Source of the DNA: JAABRB01 sp041617635
GTDB lineage: Bacteria > Pseudomonadota > Gammaproteobacteria > Burkholderiales > SG8-39
Direction: 5' to 3'
Assembly: GCA_041617635.1 (NCBI GenBank)
Contig: JBFJOO010000006.1
Coordinates: 29,200-93,199, forward strand
Length of the DNA stretch: 64,000 nt
Position 1 is the first letter of the stretch. Each line of letters begins with the position of its first letter. The notes beneath the pieces are model-generated. The model was given only the letters and a program-made list of their open reading frames with translations, searched no databases and was not told where the DNA came from. This document shows positions 54,201 through 61,105 of this stretch, piece by piece. A program made the translations under genes and the position numbers.

Positions 54201-56371
54201 TCCGCCAGAGCGTTGGCGAGCGCGACGAAGCGCTCGTCGTCGCCGAAGCGCTCGAGCTCGAGCGCGAGCTTCCGGCGCCAGTTCGGATGCTCGTCCGTGG
54301 TGGCCGGCAGATTCACCTGTTCCCGCATCCCGAGCACGTCCTCGGGCTGGACCACCAGGATCTTCGCGGGCGTACGCGCAAGATAGACATGCAGGTTCCG
54401 CACGAACTCCGGCGTCATGTTGGGCAGCGACACCGGGTTCACGGTCGCCCCCTGCGGCAGCAGCCCTTCGCGCTCGACCGCGAGGAGCAGTCGCGCGCGG
54501 TCCTGGGCGCGCTCGACGATGCGGCTCTGGCGCTGCGCCTCGACCGGGATCAGGCCCAGCTGGTCGCGCAGCAGGAGATCGCTCCCTTCCCAGTAGCCGG
54601 CGAGCGTGGGGAGGTCGTGCGTGCTCGCGGCCACGAGCGCATCGGCGGGGTATTGCGCGGGCGCGAGAAAGTCGCCTTCGGCATTGCGCTCGAAGAAGAG
54701 CAACCGGTAGGACAAGATCCCGTAGGCACTGAGCGCGTCGCGCACCTCGTCCGGGACGGTGCCGAGATCCTCCCCGATGACCATGCACTGATTGCGATGA
54801 CTCTCGAGCGCGATGATCCCGAGCAGGTCGGCGAACGGGTAATGCACGTAGGCGCCGTCGGCGGGCGACTTGCCCTGCGGGATCCAGTACAGCCGGGCGA
54901 GGCCCATGACGTGGTCGATGCGCAATGCGCCTGCGTGGCGCATGTTCTCGCGCAAAGTGGCGATGAGCGGCTCGTAGCGAACCTCGCGCAGCCGCTCCGG
55001 GCGCAGCGGCGGCAGGCCCCAGTTCTGTCCCGCCAGGTTGAAGTCGTCGGGTGGTGCACCCACGCTCGCCGTCACGGCGTAGAGATCCTGATTCGCCCAG
55101 GCCTCGGCGCCGCCGCGATCGATCGAGACGGCCAGGTCCTGGTACAGCCCGACGCCCAGCTCGAGCTCGTACGAACGTCTGCCGACCTGCGCGAGCTGCA
55201 GCTCGGCCTGCCACTGCAGGTACTGGTAGAACTCCACCCGCGCGACATGCTCTTCCGCGAACCGCTTGACCTCCTGCGAGTCGGGATTGCGGTAGGGCTC
55301 CGGCCATACGGGCCAACCCCAGACGCTCGGATCTTCGCGGTGGAAATGCTCCTGGATCGCCTCGAAGAGCCCGTGGCGCCACAAGTGCTCGCCGCGTTCC
55401 GCCTGGAATGCGCGAAACGCCCGCGCACGGGCGGTGTCCGCCCCCAGGTGCCGATCGCGGAAGTGCGCGTGCAGGCGTTCGAGCACTGCGAGCTTCGACT
55501 CCGCGACCGCTGGATAGTCGACCAGCGGCACTTCGCGCAGCTTCTGAACCCGGGCTTGGAACGGTGCCGAGAAGACCTCGTTCACGGCTGCTTCGCACTC
55601 GCGAAAATCCTCCACCGCCTCGACGTCGATATAGAGCACGTTCACGAACAGGCGGGATGACGGGCTGTAGGGGCTCGCGTGCGCCGGGTTGTGCGGGAAC
55701 AGTGCGTGCAGCGGATTCACGCCCACGACCGCGGCGCCGCGATGCGCCCACTGCTCGAGGACGGTGCGCAGATCGGTGAAATCGCCGATCCCCCAGTTGC
55801 GCTCCGACCGGAGCGCGTAGACCTGCGCGACGGCGCCCCAGACGCGCCCTTCGCCCTGGACCGCAACCGGACGGAAGCACGCGGGGGGCGCCACCACGAG
55901 CAACGATTCCGCCACGGCTGCATCGGCGTGGCGAATCGCCACACGGTGATAGCCGGGCCCGACCGCGATCGGCAGCGCGAGCGTGCGTGCGACGAATGCC
56001 TCGCTGCGCTCGGGGCTCGGCAGCTCACCGGGCGCGAACTGGCCGGCGTGATGCGCACCGTTCTCCTCGACGAGCTGCCAGGCAAGGGGCGCCGCATCGA
56101 GCGCCGCAGGCAGATTCAGGCGTAGCGGCCACGGCGCGTCGCCCTCGCGCACGACGATCACCGGCGGCAGGATCGCGCGCCAGCGATCCGATTCGTGCGC
56201 GCGGAGCGCCGCTTCGACCGCCTCGGGGGTGGCAGCATGGACGCCGAACTCGGCGAGCAGCGCGACGAGCGTCGCGTCAGCCACGTCGTGGCGCTTGCCC
56301 CAGATATCGGTGTAGTCTGATGCGATGCCGTGCAGGCGCGCGAGCGCTGCCGGTCCTCCCGCACCGCTCAT
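51248..56371 (-). CDS. treY: 4-alpha-glucanotransferase fused to maltooligosyltrehalose synthase (MalQ-TreY)
   Basis: A 1707-residue bifunctional protein with the start at the ATG at 56371, overlapping the TreZ stop (ATGA); the 100 codons further upstream look like a shadow. Residues 1-735 are MalQ, family GH77, with LRIDHVMGL (Asp near 486), VIGEDLGTVP (Glu near 533) and ASTHDLPTLAGYW. Residues 742-1707 are TreY, family GH13, with DMVPNHMG, VDGVRLDHPDGL (Asp near 1078), VLVEKITAG (Glu near 1121) and TSTHDNKRAEDVRTR. TreY makes a terminal trehalosyl unit; MalQ disproportionates the short maltodextrins. It is a known fusion type, as far as I recall. Confidence 0.93.
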   Translation of the reverse strand: MSGAGGPAALARLHGIASDYTDIWGKRHDVADATLVALLAEFGVHAATPEAVEAALRAHESDRWRAILPPVIVVREGDAPWPLRLNLPAALDAAPLAWQLVEENGAHHAGQFAPGELPSPERSEAFVARTLALPIAVGPGYHRVAIRHADAAVAESLLVVAPPACFRPVAVQGEGRVWGAVAQVYALRSERNWGIGDFTDLRTVLEQWAHRGAAVVGVNPLHALFPHNPAHASPYSPSSRLFVNVLYIDVEAVEDFRECEAAVNEVFSAPFQARVQKLREVPLVDYPAVAESKLAVLERLHAHFRDRHLGADTARARAFRAFQAERGEHLWRHGLFEAIQEHFHREDPSVWGWPVWPEPYRNPDSQEVKRFAEEHVARVEFYQYLQWQAELQLAQVGRRSYELELGVGLYQDLAVSIDRGGAEAWANQDLYAVTASVGAPPDDFNLAGQNWGLPPLRPERLREVRYEPLIATLRENMRHAGALRIDHVMGLARLYWIPQGKSPADGAYVHYPFADLLGIIALESHRNQCMVIGEDLGTVPDEVRDALSAYGILSYRLLFFERNAEGDFLAPAQYPADALVAASTHDLPTLAGYWEGSDLLLRDQLGLIPVEAQRQSRIVERAQDRARLLLAVEREGLLPQGATVNPVSLPNMTPEFVRNLHVYLARTPAKILVVQPEDVLGMREQVNLPATTDEHPNWRRKLALELERFGDDERFVALANALAELRARAQPARARRGAAAVAPIPRATYRLQLHQHFNFAQATELVPYLAALGVSHVYCSPYLRARPGSTHGYDIIDHASLNPEIGSRDDFERFVAVLRAHDMGQILDMVPNHMGVMGADNAWWLDVLENGPASVYAGHFDIDWQPVNVHLANRVLIPVLGDHYGLVLERGELKLAFDAPGGTFSVFYFEHRFPVDPREYPRILERALRTLGPADQTGPSGAQLSSLIAAFGHLPERESTATEAVSERHRDKELHKRRLAQLAGEAPAVLEAIERAVRVMNGTAGDGESFETLHELLERQAYRLAYWRVASDEINYRRFFDINELAGLRMENEAVFEATHRLVLDLLVEGKVDGVRLDHPDGLYDPAQYFRRLQERYAQHAGIDIPPPENGRPACPLYVLVEKITAGHEHVPDSWAVHGTTGYRFATVVNGLFVDGSARSKFDRIYRAFIGEALELGEIIYRGKRTTMRSALASELTVLANALLRIARADRRTRDYTFNTLREALTEIVACFPVYRTYIADGVTQQDRRQIDWAIAHAKRRSRAADISIFDFVRVAMLGRAPKGASPEHAAQFRAFAMKFQQFTAPVTAKGVEDTAFYIYNRLVSLNEVGGDPDLFGFTVTAFHGASADRAARWPHTMLATSTHDNKRAEDVRTRIDVLSEMPAAWRLVLRRWSRMNRARKRTVDRAPAPSRNDEYLLYQTLLGTFPLESLDDAGLATYRERIERYMVKAIREAKVRSSWISVSEPYEAAVTEFVRQLLGRREANLFLDDLAAQVRSIAWFGMLNSLSMTAIKLASPGVPDIYLGTEIWDFSLVDPDNRRPVDYAHRKAMLEGMTAIAGSEGMANAAREMAEAPDDGRAKLWVVWRALGLRRLHPKLFEQGDYAPLAASGTRADHVVAFARRHADAGVIAIAGRLWASLGVDTRVAPIGAAVWGDTTIDAHALPADVQLVNALTGERVAVRDGRILLADAFANFPGALLTYNIQPRK

Positions 56372-58206
56372 GCGGGCATCTCCAGCGTGACCGCGACCGA
56401 CTGGGCCGGCAGCTCCCGGCGCGCGAGGGCGCTCTTCGTTTTGGCGTCGGAGGCGTACAGCACGTCTCCCGCCGGAACGTCGACGCCGCCGCACTGGGCC
56501 GGCGAGAAGTTTGCGACGAGGTGCAGCCGCGCGCCGTCGCCGAGCGTCCAGTCGACGCGCAGGGCGCCGCCCTCGATCAGCGCGAACGTGCCGCCCGATC
56601 GCATGCCGGCGAGGCGGGGCACGATGTGACGGTGGCGCAAGGCGAGCAGCTCGCGGTACAGCGCGAGCCACTCGACATGCGGCGCGCGATCGACCTCGGA
56701 CCAGTCCAGCTTCGACGCGGCGAAAGTTGCGGGACTGTTCGGGTCGGGAATGGTGGCCTGCACCGCGGGATCGCGGAAGCGCGCGAATTTGCCGAACTCT
56801 TCACGGCGGCCCTTGGTGACCGCTGCAGCGAGCTCCGGCCCGAACTCGCAGAAGAACTGAAACGGGCTCCCGGCGCCGAACTCTTCGCCCATGAAGATGA
56901 GCGGCGGCGCAGGGGAGAGCAGGAAGCACGCGACGGCGGCACGCAGCGCCCGCGGGTCGGCGATCTGCGCGATGCGCTCGCCGAACGCGCGGTTGCCGAC
57001 CTGATCGTGCGTCTGGACGAACGACACGAACGCCATTCCCGGTAGCTGGGCGCTCGGCTCGCCGCGCGCGGTGTGGTCACGATACGCCGAGACCTCGCCC
57101 TGGTAGGCGAATCCTTCCGCCAGGCAGCGGCCGAGATACCAGAGCGGCCGCTCCGCGTAGTCGTCGTAGTAGCCGTCGCGCTCGCCGGTGACGAGGATGT
57201 GAAACGCGTGGTGGATGTCGTCGTTCCACTGCGCGGAGGCCTGGACCGGCGCGAGCTTCGCGTCGCGTGCGAGGTAGCGGGACTGGTTCTTGTCGTTCTC
57301 GAGCACGATGTGCACGTGCCGGTCGCGGCCGGGGCCCGCGCGCAGCGCTACGCACAGCTCCGCGACGATATCCGGCTGCGAGTCGTCCGCGATCGCGTGG
57401 ATCGCGTCGAGCCGCAGGCCGTCCATGCCGTACTCCTCGAGCCAGAAGAGCGCGTTGTGGATGAAGAAGTCGCGCACCACCCGTGAGCCGTCGGCGTCGA
57501 AGTTGATCGCCGCGCCCCACGGTGTCTGGTGGCGCGGATTGAAGAACTGCGGCGCATAGGCGTGCAGGTAATTGCCCTCGGGCCCGAAGTGGTTGTAGAC
57601 GACGTCGAGGAGCACCATCAGCTGTTTCGCGTGCGCCGCATCGACGAGTCGCTTGAGATCCTCGGGGGTGCCGTACGCCGAATCCGGGGCGTAGGGCAGC
57701 ACGCCGTCGTAACCCCAATTACGGGTTCCGGGGAAATCGGCCACGGGCATGATTTCCAGCGCGGTGACGCCGAGACTGGCCAGGTAGTCCAGCTTGCCGA
57801 TCGCGGCGGTGAAGGTGCCCTCCGGTGTGAAGGTGCCGATGTGCAGCTCGTAGATCACCGCCTCCTCCCACGGACGGCCTTGCCAGCCTGCATCGCGCCA
57901 GGTGAACGCCCGCGGGTCGACCACCATGCTCGGCGAATGGATGTCGTCCGGATTGCTGCGCGATGCGGGGTCGGGGACCTTTAGATCGCCGTCGATGCGG
58001 TAGGCATAGCGGGTGCCAGCCGGCGCATCGCCAACGACGGTTTCGTACCAGCCATCCGGCAGCGCCGGCATTGCACGAATAGTGGCAGCGTCGCCGGATC
58101 CGAGCGCGATCTCGACTCGCTTCGCACCCGGGGCCCAGAGCCGGAATCGGGTTGTACCGTCCGCGCGCAGCTCGGCGCCGAAAGGCATTGAGTGGCTGCG
58201 TTTCAT
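56368..58206 (-). CDS. treZ: Maltooligosyltrehalose trehalohydrolase
   Basis: A 612-residue GH13 enzyme that releases trehalose from maltooligosyltrehalose. A carbohydrate-binding-48-type N-terminus (FGAELRADGTTRFRLWAPGAKRV) precedes the GH13 barrel. Catalytic blocks are MDGLRLDAIHAIAD, HIVLENDKNQSRYL and SFVQTHDQVGNRAFGERI. A ribosome binding site (AAAGGAG) precedes the ATG at 58206. It overlaps the MalQ-TreY gene by four bases and is 40 bases after glgX. Confidence 0.95.
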   Translation of the reverse strand: MKRSHSMPFGAELRADGTTRFRLWAPGAKRVEIALGSGDAATIRAMPALPDGWYETVVGDAPAGTRYAYRIDGDLKVPDPASRSNPDDIHSPSMVVDPRAFTWRDAGWQGRPWEEAVIYELHIGTFTPEGTFTAAIGKLDYLASLGVTALEIMPVADFPGTRNWGYDGVLPYAPDSAYGTPEDLKRLVDAAHAKQLMVLLDVVYNHFGPEGNYLHAYAPQFFNPRHQTPWGAAINFDADGSRVVRDFFIHNALFWLEEYGMDGLRLDAIHAIADDSQPDIVAELCVALRAGPGRDRHVHIVLENDKNQSRYLARDAKLAPVQASAQWNDDIHHAFHILVTGERDGYYDDYAERPLWYLGRCLAEGFAYQGEVSAYRDHTARGEPSAQLPGMAFVSFVQTHDQVGNRAFGERIAQIADPRALRAAVACFLLSPAPPLIFMGEEFGAGSPFQFFCEFGPELAAAVTKGRREEFGKFARFRDPAVQATIPDPNSPATFAASKLDWSEVDRAPHVEWLALYRELLALRHRHIVPRLAGMRSGGTFALIEGGALRVDWTLGDGARLHLVANFSPAQCGGVDVPAGDVLYASDAKTKSALARRELPAQSVAVTLEMPA

Positions 58207-58246
58207 GCGTCAGATCTCCTTTCGTCGGGGTTGCGCGGCGGTGCCG

Positions 58247-60373
58247 TCAGCCCCCGGCCTTCGCGTGCAAGAGCAGCGCGAGCGAGCGCCCGTTGAGCGT
58301 GTACTCGGTGCCGGAATCGATGGTTCCGCCCGGCGCGAGGCCGTCCTGATGGCTCGTGTCGAGCATTACCACCCAGCGCCCTCCGTACTCCGGCATGCGA
58401 AACGGAACCACGTCGTGGTGGGCGTTGAAGAGCAGCAGGAAATTGTCGTCGCGCAGCAGCTGGCCGCGCGCGTCGGTCTCAGTAAGCCCCTCGCCGGCGA
58501 GATACACGCCCAGCGCGCGCGCGTGGTGCTTCTCCCACTCCTCGTCGCTCATCTCGTGGCCCGCGTCGGTGAGCCAGACGATGTCCTTCACGTCGCGGCC
58601 CCGCAGCGGGCGTCCTTGGAAGAAGTCGCGGCGCCGGAACACCGGGTGCGCGCGGCGCAGCGCAATCAGACGCTGCACGAACCGCAGGAGCTTTTGCTGC
58701 GCGTCATCGAGCTCCCAGTCGTGCCACGAGATGGCGTTGTCCTGGCAGTACGCATTGTTGTTGCCCTGCTGCGTGCGGCCGATCTCGTCCCCCGCGAGCA
58801 GCATCGGCACGCCCTGGGAGAAAAGCAGCGTAGCGAGCAGGTTGCGGCTCTGCCGCGCGCGCAGCGCGTTGATCGCCGGGTCGTCGGTAGGCCCCTCGAC
58901 GCCGCAGTTCCAGGAGAGGTTGTGATTGTGGCCGTCGCGGTTCTCCTCGCCGTTCGCCGCGTTGTGCTTCCCGTTGTAGCTCACCAGGTCGCGCAGCGTG
59001 AAGCCGTCGTGCGCCGCCACAAAATTGACGCTGGCATGGGGCCGCCGCCCGCTGCGCCCGTAGAGGTCGCTCGATCCCGTGAGGCGGCTCGAGAACTCGC
59101 CGATCAGGCCGCCGTCGCCCTTCCAGTACGCGCGCATGGTGTCGCGGTACTTGTCGTTCCACTCCGCCCAGCCGGTGGGGAAGTTGCCCACCTGGTAGCC
59201 GCCCTCGCCGAGGTCCCAGGGCTCTGCGATCAGCTTGACGTGGTTAAGGATCGGGTCCTGGCGCAGGATGTCGAAGAACGCGCCGAGCCGATCCACCTCG
59301 TGGAGCTCCCGCGCGAGCGCCGCAGCGAGGTCGAACCGAAATCCGTCGACGTGCATCTCGGTGACCCAGTAGCGCAGCGAGTCCATGATGAGCTGCAAGA
59401 CGCGCGGGTGCTGCATGTTAAGGGTGTTGCCGCACCCGGTGTAATCCATGTAGTGGCGTCGGTCGCCCTGGACGAGCCGGTAGTAGGAGGCGTTGTCCAC
59501 GCCGCGGAAGCAGAGCGTCGGCCCGAGCTGGCTCCCCTCCGCGGTGTGGTTGTAGACCACGTCGAGAATGACCTCGATGCCGGCCGAGTGCAGCGTCTTC
59601 ACCATGGTCTTGAACTCGTTCACCTTGCCCGAGGCCGAGTAGCGCGCTTCGGGCGCGAAGAAGCCGATGGTGTTGTAGCCCCAATAGTTGTGGAGCCCCC
59701 GCTCGAGGAGATGCCGATCGTCGACGAATGCGTGCACCGGCATCAGCTCGACGGTCGTCACGCCCAACCGCTTCAGGTACTCGATCGCCGGCGTGCTCGC
59801 GAGTCCCGCATAGGTGCCGCGCAGGGCCGGAGGCACTTCGGGGTGCCGCTTGGTGAAGCCGCGCACGTGTGTCTCGTAGACGACCATGTCGTGCCAAGGG
59901 ATCTGCGGGCTCCGGTCGTCGGCCCACGTGAACGCCGGGTCAATCACCTTGCACTTCGGCATTCCGCGCGCGCTGTCGCGCCGATCCATCCCCAGATCCT
60001 CGCGCCGGCTGCCAATCGTGTAGCCGAAAAGTGCGTCGCTCCAGCGCATGGCTCCGACGATGTTCCTGGCATAGGGGTCGAGCAGCAGCTTGTTCGGATT
60101 GAAACGGTGACCCTCTTCGGGCTTGTAGGGTCCGTGCACGCGGTAGCCGTACAGCATCCCGGGCCGTGCCTCGGGAAGGTAGCAGTGGAACACCTGGTCG
60201 GTCCGCTCGCGCAGCTCGACGCGCTGGACTTGACGGCGTCCTGCGTCGTCGAAGACGCACAGCTCGACGCGCTCGGCGTGCTCCGAGAAGAGCGCGAAAT
60301 TGACGCCTTCCCCGTCCCAGTTCGCGCCACGCGGATACGGTCGGCCCGGCCACACGGCGGTGATGGGGCTCAC
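58247..60373 (-). CDS. glgX: Glycogen debranching enzyme (isoamylase type)
   Basis: A 708-residue GH13 enzyme that hydrolyses alpha-1,6 branches of glycogen. A CBM48-type start (PRGANWDGEGVNFALFSEHAERVELCVFD) leads to a barrel with VDGFRFDLAAAL (Asp near residue 348), IAEPWDLGEGGYQVG (Glu near 384) and AAHDGFTLRDLVSY (Asp near 456). The GTG at 60373 is chosen because the codons before it overlap the preceding channel gene in another frame and show no conserved sequence. It starts 16 bases after that channel gene. Confidence 0.94.
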   Translation of the reverse strand: MSPITAVWPGRPYPRGANWDGEGVNFALFSEHAERVELCVFDDAGRRQVQRVELRERTDQVFHCYLPEARPGMLYGYRVHGPYKPEEGHRFNPNKLLLDPYARNIVGAMRWSDALFGYTIGSRREDLGMDRRDSARGMPKCKVIDPAFTWADDRSPQIPWHDMVVYETHVRGFTKRHPEVPPALRGTYAGLASTPAIEYLKRLGVTTVELMPVHAFVDDRHLLERGLHNYWGYNTIGFFAPEARYSASGKVNEFKTMVKTLHSAGIEVILDVVYNHTAEGSQLGPTLCFRGVDNASYYRLVQGDRRHYMDYTGCGNTLNMQHPRVLQLIMDSLRYWVTEMHVDGFRFDLAAALARELHEVDRLGAFFDILRQDPILNHVKLIAEPWDLGEGGYQVGNFPTGWAEWNDKYRDTMRAYWKGDGGLIGEFSSRLTGSSDLYGRSGRRPHASVNFVAAHDGFTLRDLVSYNGKHNAANGEENRDGHNHNLSWNCGVEGPTDDPAINALRARQSRNLLATLLFSQGVPMLLAGDEIGRTQQGNNNAYCQDNAISWHDWELDDAQQKLLRFVQRLIALRRAHPVFRRRDFFQGRPLRGRDVKDIVWLTDAGHEMSDEEWEKHHARALGVYLAGEGLTETDARGQLLRDDNFLLLFNAHHDVVPFRMPEYGGRWVVMLDTSHQDGLAPGGTIDSGTEYTLNGRSLALLLHAKAGG

Positions 60374-60389
60374 TTGCGGCCTGCTCCAA

Positions 60390-61076
60390 TCACTGGTCGC
60401 TATTCCGATTCTTGTCTCTTGGCCACCAGCGCTCGAGGCGCTCGGCCGCCCAGTCCTTGCCGCCGAGCCCGAAGGCGAGCGCCAGCGCAAATACCACGCC
60501 CGCGAGGATCACCAGGAAGCTCTCCCGGATGATGTCGCCACCCACGGCCAAATGGTCGAGCGTGATGAGCACCACGAACGCCATGATCGCGTACTGTACG
60601 AGCGTGCCGAGGAGCGCCGCGTCCTGGATTCCGACGTTCGTGCAGTACGTGATCACTGCGTTCGCGACGAAGCGCGAGAAGTAAGCGCCGAACGTCACGA
60701 TGAGGAGCGCGACGATGACCTTGGGCACGAACAGCACGACCTTGCCGAGCAGGTCGGCGATGTAGGTCAGGCCGACGCTGTCGAACGCGATGAGGAAGGC
60801 TGCCAGGATCACCAGCCAGTACACCAGCAGCGCGAAGATTCCGCTCGTGTCGCTCCGCAGCCCGCCCTGCTGGAGGAAACCGTCGACGCCGGCGCGCTCG
60901 GTCAGGACGTTGAAGTTGATCGCGCGCAGCCCTCTGGCGACCGCGAACCGCGCCAACTTCGCCAACAGCCATCCCGCGATCAGCACCGCCACGGCGAGGG
61001 CAAGCCGCGGGAGGAAGGCGCCGACCTGCGCGAGGAACGCGCGCACCGACTCGAGGAGCATGTCGACGTTGTCCAT
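60390..61076 (-). CDS. Short MscS-type (conserved TM-helix) membrane channel protein
   Basis: A 228-residue membrane protein with five hydrophobic segments. It shows the TM-helix repeat pattern of the small mechanosensitive channel family (LPRLALAVAVLIAGWLLAKLARFAVARGLRAI; FVLLVTFGAYFSRFVANAV-like repeat) and ends in LAFGLGGKDWAAERLERW. It lacks the cytoplasmic MscS beta-domain, so gating function is uncertain. A clear AAAGGAGG ribosome binding site precedes its ATG. It stands between treS and glgX, suggesting a link with osmotic balance. Confidence 0.78.
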   Translation of the reverse strand: MDNVDMLLESVRAFLAQVGAFLPRLALAVAVLIAGWLLAKLARFAVARGLRAINFNVLTERAGVDGFLQQGGLRSDTSGIFALLVYWLVILAAFLIAFDSVGLTYIADLLGKVVLFVPKVIVALLIVTFGAYFSRFVANAVITYCTNVGIQDAALLGTLVQYAIMAFVVLITLDHLAVGGDIIRESFLVILAGVVFALALAFGLGGKDWAAERLERWWPRDKNRNSDQ

Positions 61077-61105
61077 AAGAACCTCCTTTGCCTATTGCGT
61101 GGCGT

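Noticed and set aside
53639..55660. A 673-codon plus-strand frame inside the MalQ-TreY gene
   Set aside because: It is an antisense shadow; the minus strand carries all GH77 and GH13 catalytic motifs.
56372..56671. A 100-codon N-terminal extension of MalQ-TreY
   Set aside because: Arg-rich sequence lying over the 3' end of treZ; the ATG at 56371 overlaps the treZ stop in the usual ATGA way and starts the conserved domain.
60374..60490. An earlier ATG start for glgX at 60490
   Set aside because: The extra 39 codons overlap the channel gene in another frame and are unlike GlgX proteins.
58013..60532. An 839-codon plus-strand frame across treZ and glgX
   Set aside because: Val/Arg-rich low-complexity product with no ribosome binding site; opposite two well-defined enzymes.
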